This document shows, in pieces, positions 24,577 through 36,697 of a stretch of 64,000 nucleotides of DNA (the stretch's first letter is position 1; each line of letters begins with the position of its first letter). Both the position numbers and the translations under genes were made by a program. The notes under the pieces are model-generated. The model ran no database searches, was not told the DNA's origin, and was given only the letters and a program-made list of their open reading frames with translations. This stretch comes from Trichosphaerium sp. ATCC 40318 (taxonomy: Eukaryota; Discosea; Flabellinia; Trichosidae), in NCBI GenBank assembly GCA_038496445.1, contig JALMLS010000173.1, positions 80,822-144,821 of the forward strand, given 5' to 3'.

Positions 24577-27500
24577 TCATAAGTTGACAAATTTGAAGTA
24601 TTGATTGAGCGATAAGTCTTTAAGCTTTAAGTATGGTATATCCTCACTTGCAGCAACTTTTCTATTCCAAGGAGGTAATATACTTCTTGTAGTGTAACCA
24701 TTATCTTCCGCTGATGTTTCTTGTAAAATTGCTATATCAATACATTCAGAAGAACAACAAAAGCTATACGATGCAGCATTGATACTATTATCAGTTGTTT
24801 TATAAGAACCAAAGGCACGTATACGTGGTTGATACTTAGGTAATTCTTTAGCACACTGTTTGCAATAAGAAGTACGATTTGGTTTATAATCAAGATGCCA
24901 TTGAGTTTGATTACGCTCTAGAGAAGCAAGTAAGAAAAAAATAGGAATTTTTTTTATTGTAAGTACGCACCAAGGAGTTGTTTGAATTTTAAGTCTGGTC
25001 TTAGTCTTACGAACTGGGGATTTTGTGGAATACCAAAATGACCATCTACACTATACCTGTAGCTGAATATTTGCTTACCAGATAGATTACGTAAAGTGTA
25101 CGGTAATGCAATACTAAATTTTTCTCCAGTATCGCTTAACAGCATATTAATGTTAAGTACGATTAAATGAAACAAAGTTTGTTAACGTACGTAATGCAGT
25201 TCATAACATGATCCTCATCTTGTTCTTCATCATGTTTTTCTACTTGTTTATGTACTGATACTATAATACCTTCTCTTTGTTTTATAGTCTCATAAATCAA
25301 TGCACTATCTGATAACCCAGGTGTATACTTTGATGATCCATCAACTAGGTACAAACCAAGAGCTTTTAAAAGGTAAGTATGTCTTCATTCTTTTGTGTAC
25401 AAAGATGCTCCACATACTATTGTTCATGTCTTCCCTAGCGTCTTGTATCATCAAGCCAAACTCTTCAGAGTGTGAGCACTTAGCATATGGTACTACCTTC
25501 ACGCTAACGTAAACAGTCAGATATATTACAAACCAATAACATGTTGATTTGTTTTATTGAGAACGTACTGAGGTGCTTCCTCGTTTATCCAGTATTTCAT
25601 ATTATCTAGTCTTTGACTGAAATTATCACGGGACATTGGCATATCAAACGCATAAAAGATAATATCATTCCAGTCACTTACACTAAAAGAAAGTCAATGT
25701 GAGTGCTTTTTCAAAAGCAAACAATAGCGTACTATTGTTGCTTATGTGGGTCATATGATGCTCGATCATAGGTCTCAAGCATACCAGCCATGTCATCGGA
25801 CCTAAATCAATAAACAAGTGGAAACAAACATAATTGGTGTACCTAAGTTGGCCTTCAAGAGGAACATGTTCAGGAAATTCTTGCAACCATTCCATTGGTG
25901 CGTTTACTTTGATACCAAAAGTATTGTAAAGAGCAAAACCATCCCAGAATACACGAACACCATCCCGGATACGTGTGACCCACCTGAAACATACTTGAGT
26001 AAACAGATAGTAAAGAAAATAAGAAATAACTAGAACGTACCAACCAGTTGTATCTATTGTATTTCTGTATCTACCATACCTCATCAAGCTAATTGCTGAT
26101 ACATTGTAAAGCGTTGGCTCTATGTTGAAATGAGATAAGTTATCACTAGGTTGTTTTGTTCAGTACCTTGCATCGTTGGTGGATCTGTTGGGATTCTCCG
26201 ACCTAAAATATTATCAGTATACAATCAATTTCAAAGTATAACACACCTTGCCCTGGGTCAGGGAAAGCATCAGGTCTGTAATAGTTCATAGTCGCAAGAA
26301 GTGAACTACGTTTAAAATCCCACCAATATGGTATTTCCACAAGGGTAATACCAGCCTCTGCACAAGCTTCCCTAAAGCCATAAAAATTAAAACATACGAA
26401 ATATCTAATGAACTTTACTTTTTTTCTGCATCTCTTGCAATTTGATTAGCAGGTGATCCATTTAGATAATGTCTCATATAATGTTGTTCCCCTATAGTAC
26501 AACTTTAGTTATCAACACTTCCGTAAACCCATGTACCCTGGTACTCTATGGCAAGCTTGTATTTTGGAATGTACATATCGAGTTCCATTTTATAACCGGA
26601 TTGTTTAAAATACAATGCTTCTCCCCTCCAGTTACTCAATACCTCTTCTCCTTCCAAAAAGCTCCTATAGTGGAAAATATATTAACAAGATAGCTAGTTT
26701 ATAAATAATCACGTGCTTGATAATTTTATAAGCATAACGTTGTGTTTTCTCGTTAGCAGCTGAGAACTTTCTTATATTCCATTTTTTTTCTGGAAAATGT
26801 GTTTTCAAAAGTTTTATGATACCACCTTGCTGTTTGAACACATATCCTCCTTTCATCTGATCAAGCTCTCCTCTACCAACAAGATACCTATTTAATATCT
26901 ATTAGAAAAGGAAGCATAGACACACTACAGCCAACAAGTGATTTGGCGAAAAACAGCAAAAAAAAACGTCATTGAAAAGCAAGGCCTTGTTAGCGACCTG
27001 CTATTTAATGATCAATGAGCATTCATATCAAGCTAATACACGTCTTTTTTGCTAGCTCAACAGCGTACCAATCATCCAAGTCTTTCATTTCAAGTTCTTG
27101 CATAACCCACAATAAGTACGCTTTCTGATTTTTATCGTTATTGAAATACCCACGTGGAGTTGATTTAAATAACCAAGGATGCCAATCAGTATCTCTGTAA
27201 GCAGCTCTTAATACACCTGCAGGTGACCCTTTATGAGAGTCAAGTAAAGTGGCACCACCGCATGCACTAAAATCGCCTGCTGTACAAGTATACCAGTCCT
27301 CAATCTTCTTAAAACCAAGCTTCTTGCTCATCTCACTTAAGAAAATTCTTACGTTTTTAACTTCATCCCAGAACCCAGAATGTACTTTAGTAAACCGCCA
27401 TTGAGTCCAAGAATGTGAAGGAAAAATAGATGTTAAAAGAACTCTTGGTGAACTTTGATACATCTCAAGAAGACCTCCTGCGCCTGCATTCATAAAATCT

Positions 27501-28523
27501 TCTCTTTTAACTATATGCCAATCATCAAGTGTTTTTAAGGATACCTCTGATGCCATGTAATGAAGGAATTGTACTATGTTATCTCTGTTTTTCCAAAATC
27601 CAATCGGCGCTTTTTCAAAACGCCAAAGTTGCCATTCATGCTCAGGATACACCTCTTTAAGTATATCATACAAGCTACCATAGGTTTTAAGTAAAGTAGA
27701 ACCACCATTTTTTTTTATATCATCACGTGTTACATTGTACCATTGGTCAAGATTTTTACTTTCAAAAGAATCTTCAATGTCATGTATAAATTCTTTGACA
27801 TTTTTCTTATCTTCCCAGAACCCACGTGGTACTTTTCCAAATCTCCATAACCTCCAATGATGCTCTGGAAAACACTTTTGTAAGGTAGTATAAATAGATC
27901 CTTTGTAGAATGTCAGGACATGAGAGGCATTGTTTTCGTTAAAATCCGCTTTTGTTACGTTGTACCAATCTTTCCAATCTTTGAACCCTAAAACCCTTTC
28001 TAGCTCCTTTAAAACCCGTACATGGTTAGCTTTATTTGTCCAGAAACCAGGTGGCTTGTTTAAAAACCGAGCAACGTCCCAAGAAGCGTCTGGAATCGTT
28101 TTTTCGAGAACTTTTGATAAATCTCCGTTATATTGTTTGTGATTAAGCAATGTAGAACCACCACGAAGCTTTTTAAACTCTTTGGAAGATATTTTGTACC
28201 AATCTGATTGCTCGTTTATGCCTAACTCATTCGCTGCCCAACCTATGTACTACACGGTTCGTTAAACGCTAAATCACCCACGGATTAAGTGTTTCGTTTA
28301 CTTTTTATTCGGATTTTTTCGGAAACACGTATAGCAGGTATAAAAAAAGCGCTAGAAGGTAAAGCGAGCGTCGTACTTGTTTTTGATAATCTAAATTGCC
28401 CCACTTGTGTCTATTGAAGTAAAACTGCTCTTTTGGAGCTTCAGTAGAATATTTTACGCGTTTGGTAATGTTTTGAGCGCATTTAGTAGTTAAATTGTTG
28501 ACAATAGAAGTAGAGCGGTACAT
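24577..28523 (-). CDS. W/DWY-repeat + EYQGEQHY endonuclease-like + inactive ligase-like protein
   Basis: A roughly 1,000-residue gene. Exon 1 (28377-28523) has a basic, Ser/Asn/Thr-rich mitochondrial-type presequence. Exon 2 (27042-28249) carries six ~65-residue repeats (FPEHxWxxWRFxKxPxGFW...LxDWYxV...GGxxLL). Exons at 26713-26887, 26537-26664, 26419-26491 and 26247-26371 end the array and add a Vsr/PD-(D/E)xK-like domain: LDMYIPKYKLAIEYQGEQHY...GITLVEIPYWWD. From 26119 down follows an ATP-dependent DNA ligase fold with OB domain (FSYRYSV...NPQFVRLRPD) and a C-terminal Cys-rich finger (YCKQCAKEL...FCCSEC). The ligase nucleophile KxDG is IRDG, DGE is EGQ, motif IV EG is LG, and LLKVK reads ALIYE, so it cannot adenylate. 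One junction (26713/26664) is a base out of phase. Organelle DNA repair is an inference. Confidence 0.72.
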
Positions 28524-28971
28524 AGCTCACTATCGCTACCCAGTCACGCGTGTAGTGCATAGGAAACCATTTAACTACACTAAGTCTGCTTTATGTGAAC
28601 CCTTTCTGTGAAGTTGTTTTAGGTCTGGCAGGTTCCGCAATTGGAGAGGGTGGCATAACGTGGTATGAAAGAAGGGAAGTGTAGGCACAGTACACACATA
28701 TCTCGAACTCGTCATACCTGGTAGTGGGAAGTACAATTAATATCTCGTTTTACGTTTTTCCCAATGTAGGTTAGCAAAACAAATTAAGCGGATTTTTGAT
28801 TCCGCATGCTCATTTAGCTAGAATTAGATACGTGACTTTGTTGGATCAACAAGTTCTAAGCGTGTTTGTTTGTATTAGCGCTTATATATCACTGGCACGT
28901 GACATGCTGTAATCGCGAATGAATTGTGAACGACCAGCCCTGAACAAGTCAATGCCTGAAATTACACTTTA
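28524..28971. other. Intergenic
   Basis: About 450 bases between the 5' end of the ligase-like gene and the 3' end of the small secreted-protein gene, with a CACGTG at about 28898. No gene seen. Confidence 0.4.
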
Positions 28972-29427
28972 TTATAAAGTATTCAAAGCTAAAAACACTG
29001 ATACAACTATCAACATAAATTTCAAAGCATAGCGAGATCCGTCACTGCATAATACTGCTGTAAGCATGCCATCAGTCTGTGAGCAATTTACAGCATTGTT
29101 TAAATCATTCTCCAAGCTATAATCACAACGAACGGTGTTGGTACCGCTTAGGTTTGGCTGATCTTTTATGTAAAAGTTTTTTGCGTTGTCCTTGCATTTC
29201 GTACTCCCAAAGCTTAAAAAACCGAAGCACAGGATGTCTGAGAACTCTCCGCGCACTGGTAAGCACTCATTAGCGAATCCGTTAGAGTATTCGATTGTAA
29301 AGTTGCCCACCACTCTCGTGCTGTTGATGATGGAGCATTGGTAGACTCCGCAAGACGTTTGTGCAAAACTGGATGCCATAAATGATAGTACAATGATAAT
29401 CGTTTGGATAGAGGTGTTGTGGATCAT
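28972..29427 (-). CDS. Small secreted Cys-rich protein with hydrophobic C-terminal tail
   Basis: A single-exon frame of 151 codons from ATG at 29425-29427. An N-terminal signal peptide (IIIVLSFMASSFAQ) precedes a ~100-residue Cys-rich domain with several N-glycosylation sequons (NSTR, NFTI, NLSG). A short polar spacer after a final Cys (CSDGSRY) and a ~17-residue hydrophobic tail ending the protein fit a GPI-anchor signal, though a C-terminal transmembrane helix is possible. I do not recognise the family. Start and stop are clear, and the CDS has no intron, unlike most neighbours. Confidence 0.7.
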   Translation of the reverse strand: MIHNTSIQTIIIVLSFMASSFAQTSCGVYQCSIINSTRVVGNFTIEYSNGFANECLPVRGEFSDILCFGFLSFGSTKCKDNAKNFYIKDQPNLSGTNTVRCDYSLENDLNNAVNCSQTDGMLTAVLCSDGSRYALKFMLIVVSVFLALNTL

Positions 29428-29691
29428 GGCAGTTATAGAAGTTGTTGCCTTAAGGGCAATCGGCCCTTAAGCTGCGTCTAGATAAGACAGTCCACAATCT
29501 GATTAAGATTGGTGACATTTAATTTTTACGTAAGTTGTTTTCGCTAGATCTATTGGCTGTACACGTGTTTTACTCCACAGACGTTTGGGTAAACTTCAGT
29601 TGACTTTGTATAAATCAGCAACAACAACTTCCAAAGCTTTAAAAAACATGGAGAGTAGCAATCACCCACATCCCACCCAAAAATATCCTTT

Positions 29692-30726
29692 TCAATTAAA
29701 AAAGTTTCTTTTATTGTCCAAGTGTTCTTGTATAACATATAGCAAATGATTGGCGCTGTGCTGAGCCGCAAGACATTTTGTCTTCCTCCCAACATTGTCT
29801 ATAGTTAGTGTTCCTTGGTTAGTTGATAGAAGAAAGTAAACTGAGAGTGGTGGAATTCTAACGGTTTCGATGTTAAAACGCATGTATTAAGCAATAATCA
29901 AGGTAAACTCAATGATCACAAGCTACCTTCAAGGAGCAATTGTAATACACCTTAGATTCTCTTGAACAAAGTGCGTTTTGAACATCACCAGTGTCACACC
30001 TCAGGATCTTGGTTTGTTTGTTTTGTGTTATAACAAGTTTGGCTAGAAATACAGTTTTCTTTTCCTCCATGATACACCAATTTGGTGGCTTGCTCGTTAG
30101 GTCTATTGTAAGCCATGTACATAGATCTACGTCTTTAAAACTGTAAGTACGAAAAACATGCAACCAAACCAGCTGAAGTCAAACATGAGTCTTCTTGTTA
30201 AAAGCCAAGTAGACAGATTTAGGCCTTTAAAAAAAGTTAGAAAAAACTGCAAACATTTTGGCTTGAAAACAAAAGACGAAGGAATCAGTAAATGATATTG
30301 CGAAACTCACCGTTCTTGTGTAGGTTTTTTTTCGACAGCCATTATTTCATTTTCACTCAGCGATCGCTTTAAAAAGTTCTTTCCTTTAGCAGTAACTAAC
30401 GCTTTGGTATTGTTATTGGTATTTTCTAATGGTTCCCTTATGTTTTTCTTGTTACGAACCGGGTTTGCAGGTTTTTTGGTAGCACGTGGTTTGGGCAACG
30501 CTTCGTACATCGAAACTGCTCGCTTTCTTTTTTTGTTATTGTCAACTGCACTGCTATCACTATACGCCGCTGCTATTGCTTCCAAAGGCGTCGTTTCTTT
30601 ACTTAAGTTTGATTTTGTATTTTTTTTGAAATTGTTTTGTTTTGATGGCGGTTTCGGTAGTGCTCCATACGCAGATGCAAGCGCACGTTTTTTTTGCTTT
30701 TTCTTTATAATAAATTCGTGTGGCAT
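29692..30726 (-). CDS. Basic protein with ALPKP motifs; downstream exons uncertain
   Basis: Exon 1 (30308-30726) starts MPHEFIIKKKQKKR and contains two similar motifs, ASAYGALPKPPSK and VSMYEALPKPRATK, within a strongly basic, low-complexity region, suggesting a nuclear protein. It ends CAAGAACG before a GTGAGT donor. Further coding-looking exons lie at about 29936-30160 (FKDVD...WCIMEEKKT...CDTGDV) and 29692-29860 (PPLSVYFLLST...VIQEHL), ending TGA at 29692. The intervening splices were not resolved with certainty: one join needs a 24-nt exon and another is out of phase. No domain recognised. Confidence is higher for exon 1 than for the whole model. Confidence 0.45.
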
Positions 30727-30753
30727 TGATACACTTCTATTTCTTCGGATGTT

Positions 30754-31030
30754 CTTTGTACTACTACTTCTAGTGTTAATGAACGAACAGCGTATTTTGG
30801 AATTAATATCTCATTTGTACCTTGGTTGTTCCGTTTTAAAGTGGTTTGTATTCGGAGGTATTGGTCTTATAATGTTTGTTGGGAGGTTGCTCTTTGTACT
30901 ACTTATAGTGTTAATGAACGAAGAGCGTATTTTGGAATAAATTTCTCATTTTTACTACCTTGGTTCTTCCTTTTTTATGTGGCTTGTATTCGGAGGTATT
31001 GGTCTAATGATGTTTGTTGCCAGAGAAGCT
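30754..31030. repeat. Diverged tandem duplication, unit ~138 bp
   Basis: The block starting CTTTGTACTAC at 30754 recurs at 30892, sharing TAGTGTTAATGAACGAA, GCGTATTTTGGAAT and GTATTCGGAGGTATTGG with scattered mismatches and small indels. A weaker partial third copy may begin after 31020. It lies just upstream of the gene starting at 30726 (minus), so it may be promoter sequence; no coding frame is conserved between copies. Confidence 0.7.
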
Positions 31031-32222
31031 CTTCTTGCTCTTCGTATACTCATGCTTGTACCAGTATTTAGTTGCTATCTTTTTTTGATCTTAAGTCAAC
31101 ACAAAAAACCAAAATCAATCAACAAGTGAGCCGGAAACAACTTTGAAAGTTCATTGAATGAAGACCGGTCTTTCTATATCTCGGACCGGAAATCATTGTG
31201 TTTCTCAGCCCTCTTTAACATGTCTATTCGATGGTCCATTGTAAAGAAACTTTTTTACCGTAAAGTAGTGATCAATAAAGCTCACAAAATTGACTCAGAG
31301 CTGATGTGATTTTGTTCTATTTTTCAAGTCAATCCTAGTAGAAATTGTTAATAACCCTGTCGTTGGTAAGTATTGGAAGAGAAGCATGCAATGTATTTCA
31401 TGTGTTTGTTTTAAGCCTTTACCTACTATCGTCGGTGGAGTTACTACTGGAATTTTTAGGAGACAATCAGTGTTTGATAACAGTTGCTTTTAAACTGTTG
31501 TGCCTCCCATTTCACCACTTTGAGTATTTCGTTACTAACGCTTCCCCTTTATTACATTGATTAATCGTGGCACCACGAAAATCGCACTGAAATTAGTACT
31601 AGTTAGCAAAAGCAGTTCACAACGAACTAGCGCAAAAAGCTAACTATATTTTTTCGACTAGGTGAGATAGTTGCGTAAGATATTGCGTAGGATTGCCCAC
31701 TGCTACATCATATTCGTACAATAAAAGCCAGTAAATAGGCGCTATGTACTATGAGCTAAAATACACTGCCATACTGTAAGCACATTTTTCACCGTTTACA
31801 AATACAACACAAAAAGACATCTTTTTTCCGAAGAAAAGTCTAGTTGGAAAAAAATTTTCTCCACCAGCCATGAAGCATTGTAAGCTAGATTACGAAATAG
31901 TTGAGTATTTTTTTAATTGTGAACTTGTTTGAAAAACTTCGACTCAGTCACGTGTCGCGTGATTTTTACCCTTTTATGCCAATATTGGTCTTAAAGAAAA
32001 CAAAAACCACACAGCTGTATTGTTTTTAGCGGCTTGGGAAGGGTTCACACATAGATCTGGAGGTGAACGCAGTAACAAAAGGGGTACTCTAGTTCGGTTA
32101 TAGATACATTATTTGTATCACGTGATTTTGGGTAGAAAATCTTTCTTGCGAAAAGTATGCAAATGCTGCGCTTCTTAAAAGCATGTGTACATAGTAGAGA
32201 CCATCTGGTTTTAAGTAGTAAA

Positions 32223-32232
32223 GTATATAAAG
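32223..32232 (+). promoter_or_regulatory. TATA-like element upstream of CBM6 gene
   Basis: TATATAAAGC lies about 90 bases before the ATG at 32320, and a CACGTG (TCACGTGAT) lies about 200 bases before it. Position and sequence fit a TATA box; function is inferred. Confidence 0.4.
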
Positions 32233-32319
32233 CGAATTACTTGTGCGGTCTCGCATTCCAACGCACAAAAAACTGTCCGCAAGAAAAGTTCGTTTTTTTA
32301 CATTGAGCGCTAGTACATC

Positions 32320-33684
32320 ATGCACGCAACAACAGCTGTTCTGGTTATACTTCTATGCTGTACTCTATCTACTGCTGCCGTATTTGAAGGCAAAGAAGGC
32401 ACTGTAGTCATAAAGGCTCTATCTACAACTCTTGTTGGCTTCTGGAAAAGCCATAACGTCCAAGGAGAAGGCGGCGCCTTGTGGGATGGAGAAGACAACG
32501 ATTACAGGGGAAGACTCTCGGCAACAAATACCCTCGAGTACAAATTCACAGTGGACCAAACGGGCACATACTTCCTTACTCTGTACACCGCACGTGTTCC
32601 TGCCGCTCACCCTGGTTTGGAAAACGACGCCGGAAATGACTGCTTTGTATCGCTTTACGAAGGCACCAATGAAATCAAAGAACCTACAAAGCTCTTTACC
32701 TTCTTCGGGTCTGATCATAATACCTTGAAATGGGGTGATACATTTGATAAGGGTGGTAAGAGCAAGGCGACTTTCGATCTCGTACAAGGTAAAGTCTATA
32801 CTCTTGGCATGGCTGGACGTTCAGACGCTTACTTTTTGAGCCGAATCGTGATGAACAAAGACAAGAAACTGACCGATGCAACGTTGCCTGAATCACCTAA
32901 AGCCGATACAAACACGGATGCCCCTACTGATGTCCCTACAATGGTTGCGACAAATGCACCACCAATGAATGTCTCAGATCCTCCAACGAAAGTAGTGACA
33001 GGGCCAGGTAAAATAGAAGCAGAATCTTTCATTGCCGCCACAGACACCACCGGTGCAAACCAAGGTAAGCATCTTTTTCGCTGTGATACAAAGCAATCTC
33101 TCCGTTTTCACATTGATGATTCAACGCAATACTAAGACTTTGCTCTAGGTGGTAAAACTTGCGGAAACCCACAATCTGGTGGAAATTTGGTAGATTTGGA
33201 GAATGCTTTTGATAGTGCTTTCCCTGGAGGTTGTAATGTCGGTTGGACTGCACCAGGAGAGACTTTGACCTACAGCGTAACATTTAGCGGCACTACATCA
33301 TACACTATACTCGCACGTGTTGCTGGAAAGGGAGGTCAAAAATCCATTGACGTTTTTATTGATGACGAAGCTACACCACGTGCAACAATATCTTTCTCGC
33401 CAACAGGTGGTACGTGTATACTTTGGAAGATCTGACATTATCTACTACTAACACGTATATATCTAGCTTGGCAAAGATACAAGAACGCATATGCAAGTTT
33501 GGGAACAGTGACAGAAGGAGAGCACACGGTTAAAGTGGAATTCAAGACTGGTTCAGTCAACTTGAACTTTTTGGAAATAAACCCAACTGCTCAAGCCAGA
33601 GGTAGCGACGCATCGAGTTCCATGTCATTAGTACTATCATATATTTTACTCGGTTTATGTTGCATGATACAAATACTCTTGTAA
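32320..33684 (+). CDS. Secreted, GPI-type CBM6 protein, three exons
   Basis: Exons 32320-33064, 33149-33409 and 33467-33684 join in phase to 407 residues. A signal peptide (TTAVLVILLCCTLSTAA) precedes a ~170-residue beta-rich domain (EYKFTVDQTGTYFLTLY, FFGSDHN), then a Thr/Pro linker (NTDAPTDVPTM). The second half is a CBM6/35 fold: KIEAESFIAATD, GGNLVDLENAFDS, VGWTAPGETLTYSV, and a final VKVEFKTGSVNLNFLEI strand. A Ser-rich spacer and ~20-residue hydrophobic end suggest GPI anchoring. No catalytic domain is visible, so this is probably a surface glycan-binding protein. The donor after exon 2 is GTACGT. Confidence 0.8.
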
Positions 33685-33978
33685 CTCACCAGTTAAACTA
33701 GTTTAGAAAATAAACATAACGTAGCTTCATTCGCAATTTCTAAAGTCTAAGTAACTAACTGTCACTCCTTTTCCTCGCCCTCCTTTCAGCTTGTTGTAAT
33801 TTACTTGGTTTCCACTCACTTGTAAAGAGCCACGTCATAACTTGTTTTAATAGCACCCTTAGCCTTCACTCCGCATTTCGTACAGTGCAGTGTGCACGAC
33901 TAACGAAAAAGACTGAAAAAATAATTTTCCTTTTTTTTCTTTTGCTCACGTTTTTCAAAAGTCACCTTTGCTGGTAAA

Positions 33979-34990
33979 ATGCAAAAATATACGCGAATAA
34001 AGCTCTTAGGCGAAACGCAGTACATAAGGGAGCTTTCTTTTTACCTTTACTGTATAAACAAATGTATGGACTCATTCACTCCTTCAACAACATGGGACAA
34101 CCTATTAAACTTCAGAAACGCTCCTAACTTTACACTACCTGATACTGATCATTTACTCGGAATGTCAGCGAAATTATCGCCTACGTCGCTTGAAGGTACT
34201 AATATCACGTGTTTTAATAAATTATCACGTGATATTTATTCTATCGAGCTAAAACTTGTTAGGCAAGTTATTGTTTGTTAGAGATAAGGATTCGCCGTTA
34301 TTGAAGGGATCGGAGTATTGCTTTCATGAGTTTGACGATGCAGAATTTTCTGAAGAAGATAGTTTTGTTTTCCAGTCGACTTCATATACTGTTGTGGAAG
34401 TGCTCGTATGTACAAGACAGTGGCTCCAATCTACATATTATGGCCCTTATAACGAGTTGTCAGACACAAGATTACACAACCATAAACCCTTCAAGTAAGT
34501 GCAACACGTTCTCCAATTTATTTTTTCAAAAAAAGATAAAACCGAAACTTTTACAATGTCATTTGTCAAATATCTCAAACCCGTTTACTATGAATTTCTG
34601 ATATCTGTAAAACTCTGTATATTGCCTCTAAAAGTTACAGTCCTTCAAGGTACTGTCACATGCTGATTTTTTGTTCTCAGTTCTTGTTTTAAAACTGGAG
34701 AACTTTTTGTTTGCGCGTGTCATTTTCTTAATGTGAATCCATTTCTTTCGATATACACAAGGTGTATTACTTTAATTAACTCTCTGTTGAAGATACAAAA
34801 CACCAAAGATTCAAAAAAAGAAAAAACGAAGAAAGAAACAAAGACCAACGTACTTACAAATAAGGTAAAAAAAAAACAAAAAAAAAAAGAACTTCCTTCC
34901 TTCTTCTTTGTTTGTAATCGTTGCTAATTACATACTTTATTTTAGTACCAACAGCGAGGAAATAGTGGTAGCAAAAAAAAAGTGTTGTAA
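33979..34990 (+). CDS. Unknown gene, model incomplete
   Basis: Exon 1 starts at ATG 33979 (an inner ATG at about 34066 begins MDSFTPSTTWDN) and ends CTTGAAG at 34196. Exon 2 (34262-34495) is in phase and encodes GKLLFVRDKDSPLLKG...SSYVV-like sequence ending NHKPFK. Coding-looking pieces continue at 34560-34650 (YLKPVYYEFLISVKLC) and 34690-34760 (CFKTGELFVCACHFLN), then perhaps a short basic end. I recognise no domain. The gene may end before 35010 or run into the next membrane protein; the frame allows both. The intron after exon 1 holds two CACGTG sites in ~40 bases. Confidence 0.4.
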
Positions 34991-35009
34991 GACTCCAAAA
35001 TGCTTCTCA

Positions 35010-36496
35010 ATGAAAGAGTTTTGGTCCAAGTACAAACGAAAAAAAAACCAAATCAACTTATTGCTAACATCAACTAACTCCTTTGCTAGGATGAGTCCTG
35101 GAAATCGTCTCAGTTGTGTTACACTAGTACTATTTGTAGCTATAATAATATTGATATGTGTTTTGATACCAGTGTATACGTTCACGTGGGGTGATTGTCT
35201 GTTGGTTGGTATGTAGTCTTTGTCTTTTTTTTGTGGTTAACATTTACTGTTCAGGATCTCAAGTTCTTCTACTTAATGACGATTCAGATACCGTTTACAA
35301 CCCTTACGCTGTTCCTGTAATGTCTGTTTCTTACGGGGATAACGTTGCTGTACAAGGAAGTGATTTTTATGTTAACAGAGGGCAGAAAGTAGTTTCAAGA
35401 CCTATTAACAATTGGTTTTTTGTTTGGACCGAAACTCGAATAAATGCACGTACCGCTCTTGCTCTTCTTCTCCAAAAACTTTAGCATTTACGGAATTGTT
35501 TAGAATCTCGAGAACTCTACCATTGGATCATTTGATATTTACAATAACTATGTGTACTATGCTATTCAAGTGAACACAACTTGGTATCTTGAAAAAATAG
35601 CTTTTGATTTCTTCCTTATTACACGTGGAGAAATCCTTTCAATAATGCCAGATTATAACCCAAGAGATATTGCTGCTTGTGTTGTTATTACCACTAGGGA
35701 TTATATATACGCTATTGATGCCACTCATGAAGCACCAACAGCCTACAATATTGTTAACGGTACGCCAAGATAAAAAAAAAAATTATTTAAAAGACAATTT
35801 ATTTTCTTTCGTCTGAAAAAAGAACGTCATGGCTTCAAGCATGTACCTTAGTATAAGTTTATTAAAAACAGCATAAAGCAATAAAAAGTCAATGAGACTC
35901 CAAATATCACGTGAAACTAATACAAAATTGACCAATTCTTTGTTGCTTGTTGTAAAACAATCTAACATTTACTTAAAAGGTACCTGGAGCGTACTGCCTG
36001 GTGGGAATTTATCTACTGGTATACCAAGATCCATGACTGCCTTAAAAGATAGTAATACTGTATTTGTATACTTTATGAACAGTTTCATAGCGCAATACAT
36101 CAACGAAACACTAGTAAGGATCATAAAACCGTACGGACTTTTTTAACAACATCCAAAAAAAAAACAAACTATGAACTCTTGACGTAATCACCACTTTGTT
36201 ATGAGCCTAATTGGATGTTCTACGTTGTATATAATTGAAACAGAATACTGTTATTGCTGCTATGAAATATCACGTGTTTAATTGACTTTATTAGGTATCA
36301 AGAACTTCAAATTGGTCAAGTTATGGCAGTAAGCGATGCAAGTTTGGACTTGTATGTTTTTAACCATGGATATCTCGTCAGACATTTTGCGCATTCGAAT
36401 TACAACCTAACTACTAATTACTCCCTTATTTATGAGGACTTTTATGCTACACTCATTTACAGTCCAAGCTGCAGTACGGTTTTTTCCATCTTTTAA
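35010..36496 (+). CDS. Type II membrane protein with beta-propeller-like ectodomain
   Basis: A short basic exon (MKEFWSK) splices to MSPGNRLS and one transmembrane helix (TLVLFVAIIILICVLIPV). The following exons encode repeated blade-like units: VSYGDNVAVQGSDFYVNRGQK, STIGSFDIYNNYVYYAIQ, DIAACVVITTRDYIYAID, MTALKDSNTVFVYFMN, MAVSDASLDLYVFNHGYLV. The recurring v-x-YV/YAI strands resemble a beta-propeller, but I cannot assign a family. The frame stops at 36494-36496; alternatively a donor at 36476 could splice onward. One junction near 36115/36295 is one base out of phase. CACGTG lies in introns at about 35910 and 36270. Confidence 0.55.
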
Positions 36497-36697
36497 AAAA
36501 AACTGAAGGCGACAGCCAAAAAGCAAGCGTCAAGCTATGCACGAGAAGAGTTAAAAATTTATATCACAAATCAGAAATTTTATTGTGGTCATAACTTGAT
36601 ACTTGCGAGGAGAACTTTGCACGTGTTTTTTTGAAAAAAGTCGCAAAAGTACATGAAAATTAGAAAGTGAATTTAATGCGAACGACATCTTACGAAC

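Larger units (their letters stand above)
30727..32319. other. Intergenic, 1.6 kb, with a diverged tandem duplication
   Basis: No gene supported. Holds the ~138 bp tandem duplication listed separately, CACGTG sites at about 31947 and 32120, and a TATA-like element near 32223 belonging to the next gene. Confidence 0.5.

Noticed and set aside
28305-28376. Short hydrophobic end (LYLLALFLYLLYV) making a 72-codon single-exon protein with 28377-28523
   Set aside because: A GTACGA donor at 28376 and an in-phase acceptor at 28250 join exon 1 to the repeat array, completing the first repeat; the hydrophobic end is then intron.
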